A stretch of 33,717 bases of DNA from Ruminococcus flavefaciens (GTDB lineage: Bacteria; Bacillota; Clostridia; Oscillospirales; Ruminococcaceae): the NCBI GenBank assembly GCA_002373775.1, contig DFJW01000019.1:1-33717 (forward strand). Reading direction: 5' to 3'. The translations under genes and the position numbers were made by a program. The first letter of the stretch is position 1, and every line of letters starts with the position of its first letter. Positions 21,706-30,363 of this stretch are shown here, piece after piece. The notes below the pieces were generated by a model, which saw only the letters and a list, made by a program, of their open reading frames with translations, was not told the DNA's origin and did not search any database.

Positions 21706-23523
21706 TCATTCTCCTTTCCTGTGTCCGCAGTTATTGCAGAAATTTCCGGTATTTCCTTCATGTCCGCACTCTGGGCAGTCCCATGCAGCGTCGTTTGCAG
21801 CCGGACGCGGCTTTCCGCACATGTTGCAGAAGTTCCCGGTAACGCCCTTGTTTCCGCATTCACAGTCCCATGTATCAGCTGCCTTAGGACGCGGTTTTCC
21901 GCACATGTTGCAGAAATTGCCGATCACGCCTTTATTTCCGCATTCGCAGTCCCATGTATCAGCAGCTTTCGGACGCGGCTTGCCGCAGATATTGCAGAAG
22001 CTGCCGGATGTGACGCGATTGCCGCATTCGCAGTCCCATACATTCGCATCAGTCATAGTGTTTCCTATAGATGAAGCAAGACCGGCAGCGGGAGTGAACG
22101 CATCCTTAGTCATGTTCATTACACCGCCCATAGCACCAAGAGCAACTCCGAGACCTGCCACATCAGCGATACCGCTGCCGCCTGAGCCGCCGCCCATGTT
22201 CTCAACAGCGCCGAGACCAACCTGACGTGCTGTCTCCTGCTGATAGGTGAAGCCCTTCATGCGCATCTCAGCTGCTTCAGCTGCTGCTTTGATCTTGAGA
22301 GCCTCAGCATCACCCTGAGCACCGATGACCTTGATGCTTGCTGCGGTAGAAGCTTCGACCTTCTGCCTTTCAGCACTTGCCTCAGCCTCCGCTTTTCGTA
22401 TCTGTTCCTCGCGCACTTTAAGGTAAAGATCGGCATGCTGCTGTTTCAGGCGCTTGAAATTCGGATCGTCGTCCGGAGTCATCACGGAAGTAACGAAGAA
22501 TTCCGGCATGAACAGACCATAATCTTCGAGGTATGTATTGATGCACTCGCAGAGTTTCAGTGATAACTCATCGAGGTGAGAATCTATCTCAAGGATATCT
22601 ATGCTGTTCTCTTTGATTATGCGTGCAAGATTGCTCTTGACTGTGGTCATTATCATCGCCTTGAACTTGGCGACGGAAGGTTTGAGACCGAATACGCCGT
22701 CCACCACATCCGCATGGGTGAACTCATTTGCTGTGCCGACGAGTTTGACAAGGAGCTTTCTGGAATCCTTGACACGGATATTGAACTGACCGTTAGCACC
22801 TATCTCAACAGGGATGCCAGTGACCGGCTCATAGAATCTTACCTTGGAATCAGTCCCCCACTTGATGCCCATCTGAGTGGTCATGTTTATGAAGTAGATT
22901 TCAGAATGGAATATGGTATCGGCATTAGTCGGGATCTTATACAGCTTTTCGATCAGTGGAAGATTCTGAGTCACAAGAGAATGTCTGCCTGCGCCAAAGA
23001 GGTCAAGAGCCTGACCGTCACGGAAGAAGATAGCTTCCTGTGACTCATGAACGATCAGCTGTGAGCCGTAATTGAAGTCCTCTATGGGATGCTTCCAGAC
23101 GAGTGTCTGATTATCGCCTTCATACTTTATGACGCTTGCAAGTCCCTGATTCTTGATCTTCTCCTTTTCTATCCGTTCCTGAACATCTATGACAGTCTCA
23201 CAGAGAGGACAGGTATATGTATCCGCATTTTTGTCTGCAACGAGATTGCATGAGCAGCTCGGGCAGGTGAATTCAGCCTTATTGCGGATATTATCCCCTG
23301 CATTTATCTTTTCCTTGCAGACAGGACATATAGCCTTGTCGCCCTTTGACTGATCGAAAACAACATTGTTGCCGCAGTGAGGGCAGTATCTTGATGTCAT
23401 CTTGTCGGTCTTAACATGGATCTTGTATCCGCAGGCGCAGTCAATGGTCTTTTTAGCAAAAAAGCCCTTTGAAGCTTCAGTGTATCTTCCGCACTGAGGA
23501 CACTCGATAACGAACTTTGCCAT
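21706..23523 (-). CDS. SPFH-domain protein with zinc ribbons at both ends
   Basis: A 605-residue protein. Residues 1-115 hold several Cys-pair zinc ribbons (CPQC, CPHC-CPVC, CPSC-CPLC). An SPFH/band-7 domain follows (about 130-370; the YdjI-like, so-called virion core protein group), then an Ala/Glu-rich coiled coil (REEQIRKAEAEASAERQKVE onwards), a Gly-rich stretch (about 435-485) and a tail of four WDCxCG...FCNxCG zinc ribbons, three being near-identical 28-29-residue repeats. No membrane helix is seen, so membrane contact would be peripheral or via its partners. In B. subtilis YdjI links PspA to the membrane with YdjG and YdjH; a similar envelope-stress role is inference. AAGGAGG precedes ATG 23523. 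Confidence 0.85.
   Translation of the reverse strand: MAKFVIECPQCGRYTEASKGFFAKKTIDCACGYKIHVKTDKMTSRYCPHCGNNVVFDQSKGDKAICPVCKEKINAGDNIRNKAEFTCPSCSCNLVADKNADTYTCPLCETVIDVQERIEKEKIKNQGLASVIKYEGDNQTLVWKHPIEDFNYGSQLIVHESQEAIFFRDGQALDLFGAGRHSLVTQNLPLIEKLYKIPTNADTIFHSEIYFINMTTQMGIKWGTDSKVRFYEPVTGIPVEIGANGQFNIRVKDSRKLLVKLVGTANEFTHADVVDGVFGLKPSVAKFKAMIMTTVKSNLARIIKENSIDILEIDSHLDELSLKLCECINTYLEDYGLFMPEFFVTSVMTPDDDPNFKRLKQQHADLYLKVREEQIRKAEAEASAERQKVEASTAASIKVIGAQGDAEALKIKAAAEAAEMRMKGFTYQQETARQVGLGAVENMGGGSGGSGIADVAGLGVALGAMGGVMNMTKDAFTPAAGLASSIGNTMTDANVWDCECGNRVTSGSFCNICGKPRPKAADTWDCECGNKGVIGNFCNMCGKPRPKAADTWDCECGNKGVTGNFCNMCGKPRPAANDAAWDCPECGHEGNTGNFCNNCGHRKGE
21784..22038 (-). repeat. three tandem zinc-ribbon repeats in the SPFH gene
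   Basis: Two 84-bp and one 87-bp copies encode WDCECGN....G.FCN.CGKPRP with short KAADT linkers; a more diverged fourth ribbon (WDCPECGHEG) ends the protein. Near-identity of copies suggests recent duplication or recombination. Confidence 0.85.
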
Positions 23524-23564
23524 TAGAATTCCTCCTTGGTATTGTTATGATATAAGACTTGTAT

Positions 23565-25166
23565 CTATTTCTTTTTCGGCTTATGTGTTAAATAAACGAT
23601 AAGACTTATGATCCCCACGATCAGCGCAAACATAGCTTCCCCTTCTCCGTCATTGCTGCTGCATACGAAGAACAGTACTATGCAGATTATCATTATGATC
23701 TGCGAAAGGTTGGCAATGGTCTTGTTCTTTTTCTGTTTTTTCCTTGCAGCGATGAGCTCGCTCTTTCGGCGCTCAGCCTCTGCGGCAAGCATAGCCTCTT
23801 CCTTCTGCTTGTCGGCAGCTTTCTGTGTCACATCACTGCGGACCATGGAGGCGATGCCGTTGTAGATATGGGAGAACTCCTTTTTGTCATCACCTCTTGC
23901 GAAGGCGATCGCATTTTTCAGGGAATTTCCGATAACGTACTGGATATGGTCATTATAGACCGCTTCGCTTGAAACATCATATCCATAGCCTCTTATGTAC
24001 TTGACAGAAAAGCGGTTGATAGTTTCAGGTGAATAAAGCTGATTTCCGATACGGCATGAGTTTTCAGCAAGGAATTTATAATAATACGCCTGTGCGCACT
24101 CAGGGTTGAGGTCGAGGACCTTTTCGCAGTACTGAGAGGCATTTGTAAAGTCTCCGTCATTGAGGAAAATATTGATCCTCTTCAGCAGCTTATCTTCGCT
24201 CACCTGCGGGGAAGCTGATGACTTTGACGCTGAAGATGGCGTATACTGAGTCGGTCTGTTCATTGAAGAAGGAGAGCCGACTACTTTTTTTATACCATGG
24301 ATAAGATCGTTGATAAAACCGATCTTTTCCATATTCTGAGCCTGAAGGTGAGAAAACTCAGGCGGCAGGTCATATGGATCCATATCCTTATAACATGGGA
24401 TGAGCAGTTTACTGTGGTCGGTCTTTACCAGCTTCAGGAATCTGCTCCATTCATTTCTTACCCATACCGCGCTGAAATACTCCAGCTTTGTACCTATAAC
24501 GAGCATGACCTTTGCAGTATTTATTGCAGCGAAGATATAGGGTTCATATTCCTGACCGAGTTTATCTTCAAGTGTTATAGCCGCATAGAATACCTTATAG
24601 CCGGCATTGACAAGCTGATAGTAGATATCATTGGCGTATACACTGTCGCGTGTCTTCTCACCGTTCTCATCAGTCTCCTTGTAGCATATGAAGACATCGA
24701 ATGGCTTTTCATTCTGAACTATGCGCAGGATACTTCTCTGTAATTTGTCGATCTCCTCAGCTTCGGCTTCGTATATTTCCCTCTGTCTGGGATCGGCATA
24801 GCTGATAGCAGAATTGTAGTCAACATCCGAAACGACTGATTCGAACTGAGTTCTGTGACATGTTGGTACGCGCTTGAAGGTCGCAGGATCTTCGACGTAC
24901 TCGATACCAAACTTGCAGAGCACCATTCCCCAGTACGCTTCCGAGTCATCAGGGGCAAGAGTAACGACTTTTTCGTACAGCTCCTGAGCTTTGTCGAATT
25001 CATTCTTCAGTCTCAGATTATTTGCACGGTCGAAAAGCTTCTGTGCATTTTCATCCGCCACTGACGGGATGGTCTGGAGAGTACCGCAGTATTCACATTC
25101 GCATACCTTTTCGCCATTTGTATAGTCAAGTGCACCGCCGCACATTTTACATTTGTAGATCGCCAT
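23565..25166 (-). CDS. TIR-domain protein with zinc ribbon, TPR and membrane anchor
   Basis: A 533-residue multidomain protein, first in a three-gene operon. Order: zinc ribbon (CKMC and CEYC, 6-27), TPR-like helices (about 38-85, FDRANNLRLKNEFDKAQELY), TIR domain (about 154-295), a Ser/Pro linker, a second TPR-like part (about 320-440), a charged coiled coil, and two C-terminal membrane helices. The TIR domain starts KPFDVFICYKETD and has VWVRNEWSRF, where Glu239 aligns by eye with the catalytic Glu of NAD-cleaving TIRs (WVHKE in SARM1). MAIYKC at 25166 follows GGAGGA; the longer frame needs TTG. Function unknown; NAD cleavage or signalling is possible. Confidence 0.88.
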   Translation of the reverse strand: MAIYKCKMCGGALDYTNGEKVCECEYCGTLQTIPSVADENAQKLFDRANNLRLKNEFDKAQELYEKVVTLAPDDSEAYWGMVLCKFGIEYVEDPATFKRVPTCHRTQFESVVSDVDYNSAISYADPRQREIYEAEAEEIDKLQRSILRIVQNEKPFDVFICYKETDENGEKTRDSVYANDIYYQLVNAGYKVFYAAITLEDKLGQEYEPYIFAAINTAKVMLVIGTKLEYFSAVWVRNEWSRFLKLVKTDHSKLLIPCYKDMDPYDLPPEFSHLQAQNMEKIGFINDLIHGIKKVVGSPSSMNRPTQYTPSSASKSSASPQVSEDKLLKRINIFLNDGDFTNASQYCEKVLDLNPECAQAYYYKFLAENSCRIGNQLYSPETINRFSVKYIRGYGYDVSSEAVYNDHIQYVIGNSLKNAIAFARGDDKKEFSHIYNGIASMVRSDVTQKAADKQKEEAMLAAEAERRKSELIAARKKQKKNKTIANLSQIIMIICIVLFFVCSSNDGEGEAMFALIVGIISLIVYLTHKPKKK

Positions 25167-25221
25167 TTCTATTCCTCCGGCATCCAATATATGTGAAATA
25201 ATTCCACAATAAATTACCTAC

Positions 25222-25250
25222 ATTATATCACATTATTATGAAAATAGCAA
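25222..25250 (-). promoter_or_regulatory. sigma-A promoter of the TIR/SPFH operon
   Basis: Minus strand: TTGCTA (25250-25245), a 17-bp spacer and TATAAT (25227-25222) with extended TGA. Its upstream flank, GTCCCTTGCTATTTT, is nearly the same as that at 12494-12509. The leader contains GTGGAA-tta-TTTCAC (25206-25192). Confidence 0.8.
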
Positions 25251-25294
25251 GGGACACTCGAAAATACTTCCAAATTGTAATATTCTGCCGCGAT

Positions 25295-25325
25295 AAAACA
25301 GAGGGCGGCGTTTCCGCCGTCCTCT
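25295..25325 (-). terminator. terminator after the 25393-25944 lipoprotein gene
   Basis: On the minus strand CAGAGG-a-CGGC...GCCG-c-CCTCTG (25325-25299) forms a stem with a T4 run at 25298-25295. It lies about 70 nt past the stop and just before the TIR operon promoter. Confidence 0.75.
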
Positions 25326-25392
25326 GGATCACGAGCCGTATGATCTTTACTGCCCGTGCAGATGCACTTGCCGTTCCTGAAATATCGCCGTG

Positions 25393-25944
25393 CTATTCAC
25401 ACGGTATCATCAACATCGAATCCCATATACGGCTTATCTGTTTTGCATTATCGTCCAGCAGATGCTCTGTAACGTCGCCTATGCTCTCTATCTTGATGAG
25501 TTCATGTGTATCGGCGTCAACCGCATACAGTGTCTTCTGTCCCATATCACAGGCGGTCTCTTCGCTGTCATATTCACTGCCTGTGATCTTCTGCGCAAGC
25601 TCCCAGCATTCCGCTGCTTTTTCTGCATTAGTATGCGCTGTCGGTTCAGTTTTTTCGTAGACATACTCCTGAAGGGTATCTAAAAGCTTATCATTTCCCG
25701 GCATGTCTATCCCGTTCTCCTCAGCAAGCTTGACAATGTCAAATGAATACACATCTCCGGCTGAATCCACAAAACTGCCGTCACAATGAATGCCCCATGC
25801 GTAGTTGCTGCACAGATGTACAAGAACTATGGTATTTTCAGGTGCCTGCGGCACATGTTTCTCAGAACTGCTCTCATGCGCCGTGTCGCCGCATCCTGCG
25901 AGCAGTATAGCTGTACATAACGATATTGATAATGACCTCAACAT
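25393..25944 (-). CDS. lipoprotein of unknown function
   Basis: A 183-residue predicted lipoprotein. The signal ends in lipobox LLAGC at about residues 14-18 (MLRSLSISLCTAILLAGCGD). The mature part is acidic with three Cys and no domain I recognise. The start at 25944 is fixed by AAGGAGG; the frame extends to 26079 but through the GH5 terminator. A perfect 8-bp inverted repeat TTACTGAA-N3-TTCAGTAA (25977-25959) sits against the ribosome site and could control translation. It lies downstream of the GH5 endoglucanase on the same strand, separated by a terminator. Confidence 0.75.
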   Translation of the reverse strand: MLRSLSISLCTAILLAGCGDTAHESSSEKHVPQAPENTIVLVHLCSNYAWGIHCDGSFVDSAGDVYSFDIVKLAEENGIDMPGNDKLLDTLQEYVYEKTEPTAHTNAEKAAECWELAQKITGSEYDSEETACDMGQKTLYAVDADTHELIKIESIGDVTEHLLDDNAKQISRIWDSMLMIPCE

Positions 25945-26020
25945 AAAGATTGACCTCCTTACTGAAATGTTCAGTAATACAGTGTATCCGCGAAGTGCTA
26001 TTGCTGCACGGGACAAGAAA

Positions 26021-26068
26021 AATCGTCCATATGCACAATTCTGTCTCAGAAAATCATGCACATGGACG
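26021..26068 (-). terminator. terminator after the GH5 gene
   Basis: On the minus strand CGTCCATGTGCA (26068-26057) pairs with TGCATATGGACG (26035-26024) with one wobble and is followed by ATTTTTC. Confidence 0.75.
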
Positions 26069-26075
26069 AATAATA

Positions 26076-27827
26076 TCAATCAGTTACGGGAAGAGCTTCA
26101 ACTATTCCGAGCTTGTATCCCTGTATAGCTGCTGCATCTGCATTTGTAACTCCGTCTCCGGGATTGCAGCAGTCGGCATTCGCAAGTCCATTCTTTGTTA
26201 TGCCGTCCGGCTTTCCTTCTCCGTAAGTATCGGGATTCGAAAGATACTGCATTACAAGTACTGCATCTGCCATATTCACTTCTTTGTCTTCGTTAGCATC
26301 GCCGTAGACAACATTTGCGGGTGTTGTAGTCGTTGTTGTGGTCGTGGTGGATGTGGTAGTTGTTGTCGTTGTGGTAACAGTCGTTGTCTTTGTTGTACTT
26401 GATCCCGATTGGCTTCCGGAATAGTACTCAGAAAGTGAGATACCGTCCTTGCCCATCGGGTATTTGTGGTCAAGGCTTATATATCTTCCGTTCTCATCAT
26501 GCCAGAGAGAATCCTTTATGAACTCATATTTCACATCATCCCACTTCTGGAAGTTGTCATACATAAGTCCGCCCGTATCTGAGGAATTCTCATTGAAGCA
26601 CCAGAAAGTGTGGTGGATATGCTTATCTATGATATAATCTCTGAGTTCCTCAAGCCAGTGAACGTTCTCGCCGGTCTTATCATGCTCTTCGTCTACCCAG
26701 CCTCCCCATTCACCAATGAGGACAGGTGCTATCTTCTCCTCGACAAGGAAAGCCCATGTACCGAGCCAGTAATCCTCCAGAAGCGTCTCACGGCTGAATG
26801 TCTTTGTAGGATCGTCAAGATAGAACCACTTCTGCTTGTATACCTCCGGACCATAATCGTGGGGAGAATAAACAAGTTTGTCCTGATGCTCTCCAAGGTC
26901 TATCGGACAGTCCCTTACTCCGCGGAGATTTGCTCCCCACCATGCTCCCCATACCTTGCTGGGCTTATCATAGTTCGAATAGTCAATTAAAGGTGTGGTC
27001 CAGTCTGCGCCCTGATCGAATTTAGGATAGCATTCGATACCCTCTACCATTATGAGAAGATTCGGATTCTGGTCGAGGCATGCCTTTGCACCGCGCTCGG
27101 CAGCATACTTCCAGTTGTTGATATCCTTAGAATCATCCCACTTTGCAAATTTTCCTGACTCAGGCTTGCCGTGGGGTTCGTTCTTGAGGTCGATAGCGAT
27201 GATGGTATCATCATCCTTGTAGTACTCACAGAACCATGAGAGGGCTTCGAGCCAGTCATCCGTGCTGAAATTCTCGTCATACCAGAGCGGTATCTCGTGT
27301 CCTGAAGCATTGGTGGAAGGGCTGTGGATATCTATCATTATCTTTATTCCCTTTTCTTTGCACCAGCCTACTACGATGTTCCATATGTCGAAGCTGTACT
27401 TTGGCTTGCCTCCCTGCACACCTTCGACTGTCAGCTCAGGGTTCTCATATTCATTGAGCTTTATCATGGGGTCCGGCTTTCCTTCTTTCCACTGAAGAAG
27501 TATCTCTGTAGACATCGGGACACGGAGAAGATTGAAACCGTGATCTGCTATAAGGTCAAGACAGTGTTCAACATTCGCAGACCATGCACCGTCAAATATC
27601 TGGCTTCCTACATTGTAACCAAACCAGTTTATACCTGTGAGCCATACGGGATTGCCGTACATATCGACTATCTCTGCATTCTCATTGACATGGAGCCAGT
27701 CATCGTGATACTCGTCAGGCTCTGCACTGCTGGCTGTAAGCTGAGACGATGTCCTTCCGACCGGGATAAGAGCTGTACATAATGCGGCTGCAAGGGCAGC
27801 TGCTTTTTTCAAAATAATCTTAGCCAT
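26076..27827 (-). CDS. cellulosomal GH5 endoglucanase with dockerin
   Basis: A 583-residue secreted beta-glycanase, probably an endoglucanase acting on cellulose or related beta-glucan. A signal peptide (about 1-35), GH5 barrel (about 45-435), Thr-rich linker (about 470-505) and a C-terminal type I dockerin. The acid/base Glu217 is in DLKNEPHG and the nucleophile Glu373 in LIGEWGGW; RVPMSTE and SPHDYGP are also typical. The dockerin has repeats GDANEDKEVNMADAVLVMQYL and the more degenerate CNPGDGVTNADAAAIQGYKL. MAKIIL at 27827 is preferred over an ATG two codons earlier that abuts GAGAGGGA. It has a perfect consensus promoter. Confidence 0.95.
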   Translation of the reverse strand: MAKIILKKAAALAAALCTALIPVGRTSSQLTASSAEPDEYHDDWLHVNENAEIVDMYGNPVWLTGINWFGYNVGSQIFDGAWSANVEHCLDLIADHGFNLLRVPMSTEILLQWKEGKPDPMIKLNEYENPELTVEGVQGGKPKYSFDIWNIVVGWCKEKGIKIMIDIHSPSTNASGHEIPLWYDENFSTDDWLEALSWFCEYYKDDDTIIAIDLKNEPHGKPESGKFAKWDDSKDINNWKYAAERGAKACLDQNPNLLIMVEGIECYPKFDQGADWTTPLIDYSNYDKPSKVWGAWWGANLRGVRDCPIDLGEHQDKLVYSPHDYGPEVYKQKWFYLDDPTKTFSRETLLEDYWLGTWAFLVEEKIAPVLIGEWGGWVDEEHDKTGENVHWLEELRDYIIDKHIHHTFWCFNENSSDTGGLMYDNFQKWDDVKYEFIKDSLWHDENGRYISLDHKYPMGKDGISLSEYYSGSQSGSSTTKTTTVTTTTTTTTSTTTTTTTTTPANVVYGDANEDKEVNMADAVLVMQYLSNPDTYGEGKPDGITKNGLANADCCNPGDGVTNADAAAIQGYKLGIVEALPVTD

Positions 27828-27909
27828 TGCCATTCCCTCTCAATACATTGTACCAATGACCTGATACTGCGGAAAAAGGTACATATTCACAGAATCATCT
27901 GCACTCATA

Positions 27910-27938
27910 ATTATATAACAGTTTTCATTTTTTGTCAA
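27910..27938 (-). promoter_or_regulatory. perfect consensus promoter of the GH5 gene
   Basis: Minus strand: TTGACA (27938-27933), a 17-bp spacer and TATAAT (27915-27910). The leader to the ATG is about 75 nt. A consensus promoter on a fibre-degradation gene implies either strong constitutive expression or repression by an unseen factor. Confidence 0.9.
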
Positions 27939-27994
27939 CAATTTTCGTCAAAGTTGCTTTTTTATACAATATCGTCTGTTTTTCAATGAAATAA

Positions 27995-28023
27995 TTGCTT
28001 TTTGCATCAGACCGTGGTATAAT
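27995..28023 (+). promoter_or_regulatory. sigma-A promoter of the recD2/mreB operon
   Basis: TTGCTT (27995-28000), a 17-bp spacer and TATAAT (28018-28023) with extended TGG; CGGAGG follows before ATG 28057. Confidence 0.75.
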
Positions 28024-28056
28024 ATAAAGTGAATTATTATGTTCGGAGGCTATTGA

Positions 28057-30363
28057 ATGGAACAGGATGTTCTGCATATAGAAGGAACAGTTGAAAACGT
28101 TCTCTTCAAAAATGAAAGCAACGGCTACATAGTCCTCGACCTTGACGCCGGCGGTGAGCTTATCACTGTTGTGGGCGAACTGGGAGATATCGAAGAGGGC
28201 GAAAGCCTCATACTTGAAGGCAGCTATACTACCCACCGCAGGTTCGGTACACAGTTCAGGGCTGTATACTGTGAAAGGAAACTGCCGGATACGGTAGTGA
28301 ATATCGAAAAGTATCTCGCCTCCGGAGCTATCAAGGGCATCGGTCCGGGACTTGCAAGACGTATCGTCGCTGTATTCGGCGCGGATACACTTAATATAAT
28401 GGAAAATGCTCCTCACCGTCTCAGTGAGATAAAAGGCATATCAGCCGCAAAATGTGAGGAGATCGCCGGCGAGGCTAAAAAACTGTTTTCCCTGCGCTGC
28501 ATAATGACTTTCCTTTCACAGTACGACATCCGCTCACAGTTCGCAATGAAAGCGTACAGGAAATTCGGCGGAGATACTATGGAACTGCTGAAGCTGAATC
28601 CTTATCTGCTCTGCGGCGACTCGATAGAGCTCGACTTCCGCAAGGCGGACAGCATCGCACATGATATGCACATCAGCCGCAATGACGATAAGCGCGTTAT
28701 TGCCGGCATACAGTACATCCTCAGGAGCAACACTTCTCTCGGCCATTCGTGCCTGCCGCTTGAGAGTCTTATGCAGATCGCTACAAAAGCTCTCGGAGTC
28801 TCGGAAAGCGATTTCTACAGTTCATATAACGCAGCCCTCGATGATGATGAACTCTTTGAATTCATCAAGAACGAAAGGGAATATGTATACCTTCCGGACT
28901 ACTATTATGCCGAGCGCTTCATCGCAGACAGGATACATATACTCCGTGATTTCACTTCTCCGGAAGACTTCGATTACGATGACCTCATAAACATCGAAGA
29001 GGAAGAACACAATATCCGTTACGAAAAGAAACAGCGTCAGGCTATAACCACTGCCGTCTCACGGGGACTTATGATACTGACCGGCGGTCCCGGTACAGGT
29101 AAGACCACCACGCTGAATGCTATAATCTCTATTTTCGAAAAGCGCGGCATGAGAGTGCTGCTTGCGGCTCCTACCGGACGCGCTGCAAAAAGAATGTCAG
29201 ACCTGACTGACAGGGACGCTAAGACGATACACCGTCTTCTCGAAGTTGTCTACGACGCAGGCGGCAAGCTCACTTTCGCACACAACGAGAACAATCCTCT
29301 GGACTGCGACGTTCTCGTAATTGATGAGATGTCCATGGTGGATGTGCTGCTCTTCGAAAGCCTGCTCCGCGCTGTAAGGCTCGGATGCAGACTTATCATG
29401 GTCGGTGACAGTGACCAGCTTCCCTCAGTGGGGGCAGGAAATCTTCTGCGCGACCTGATAGACAGCAAAGTTGTACCGGTGACCGAACTCACCGAGATAT
29501 TCCGCCAGGCACGTCAGAGCTGCATTGTCACAAATGCGCACAAGATCGTCGCAGGCGAATATCCCGATCTCACTCAGAGAAGGAGTGACTTCTTCTTTTT
29601 CAAGCGCGATGACTATGAACAGGCTGTCAGGCTCATAGTTGACCTCGCTAAACGACGTCTGCCGAAAGCTTACAACTACTCCCCTACCGACGATATCCAG
29701 ATACTCACGCCTTCAAGAAAAGGCACTGTCGGTTCTGTGGAGCTCAACAAGATACTTCAGAATGAGATAAACCCTCCCGGCGATGCAAAGCCTGAATACA
29801 AAAGCTATGTGTACACGTTCCGTGTCGGGGACAAGGTAATGCAGACGCGCAATAACTATGACATAGTCTGGCGCAGAGGCGATGAACAGGGAACTGGTAT
29901 ATACAACGGCGATATCGGCAAGATAGTGAACATAAATCCGCCTGCAATGACTGCGGTCATTGATTTCGACGGACGTGTCGCTTCTTATCCCTTCGATATG
30001 CTTTCCAATGTGGAACTGGCATATGCGATAACCGTCCACAAAAGTCAGGGATGCGAATTCGAAGCAGTCATAATGCCGGTCCTCGGCGGATTCGAAAAGC
30101 TGTTCTACAGGAATCTGCTTTACACCGCCGTTACCCGTGCGAAAAAGCTGCTCATCCTCATAGGCTCGGAAGAAAAGATCAACAGCATGGTCGATAATAA
30201 CAGAAGGACCAAAAGATATACCTGCCTGAGAAATATGCTCACAGGCAGCGACGATGCGCCGTTCATACATGCGCATCATACAAATAACAAGCCGGAAGAA
30301 GGCGGTTCGGGAATACTCGCTTTTCTGGCTGAAAAAGAAGGAAAGGACTCAGACAATGGCTAA
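28057..30363 (+). CDS. recD2: RecD2-type 5'-3' DNA helicase
   Basis: A 768-residue superfamily 1B helicase of the RecD2 group, which works without RecBC in DNA repair and replication. The N-terminal half carries an OB-like segment (residues 5-75) and helix-hairpin-helix motifs (AIKGIGPGLARRI at 91-103; IKGISAAKCEEI). The motor has Walker A GGPGTGKT (343-350), APTGRAAKRM, VIDEMSMVD (421-429), GDSDQLPSVG (450-459) and the late motif YAITVHKSQGCEF. Length is normal. The stop overlaps the next gene (MreB-like) by 8 nt, an unusual pairing of repair helicase and cell-shape protein. Confidence 0.95.
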   Translation: MEQDVLHIEGTVENVLFKNESNGYIVLDLDAGGELITVVGELGDIEEGESLILEGSYTTHRRFGTQFRAVYCERKLPDTVVNIEKYLASGAIKGIGPGLARRIVAVFGADTLNIMENAPHRLSEIKGISAAKCEEIAGEAKKLFSLRCIMTFLSQYDIRSQFAMKAYRKFGGDTMELLKLNPYLLCGDSIELDFRKADSIAHDMHISRNDDKRVIAGIQYILRSNTSLGHSCLPLESLMQIATKALGVSESDFYSSYNAALDDDELFEFIKNEREYVYLPDYYYAERFIADRIHILRDFTSPEDFDYDDLINIEEEEHNIRYEKKQRQAITTAVSRGLMILTGGPGTGKTTTLNAIISIFEKRGMRVLLAAPTGRAAKRMSDLTDRDAKTIHRLLEVVYDAGGKLTFAHNENNPLDCDVLVIDEMSMVDVLLFESLLRAVRLGCRLIMVGDSDQLPSVGAGNLLRDLIDSKVVPVTELTEIFRQARQSCIVTNAHKIVAGEYPDLTQRRSDFFFFKRDDYEQAVRLIVDLAKRRLPKAYNYSPTDDIQILTPSRKGTVGSVELNKILQNEINPPGDAKPEYKSYVYTFRVGDKVMQTRNNYDIVWRRGDEQGTGIYNGDIGKIVNINPPAMTAVIDFDGRVASYPFDMLSNVELAYAITVHKSQGCEFEAVIMPVLGGFEKLFYRNLLYTAVTRAKKLLILIGSEEKINSMVDNNRRTKRYTCLRNMLTGSDDAPFIHAHHTNNKPEEGGSGILAFLAEKEGKDSDNG

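Noticed and set aside
21706..25166. Known Thoeris-type defence system
   Set aside because: There is a TIR protein, but no ThsA-like SLOG/effector partner; the SPFH and membrane neighbours do not match.
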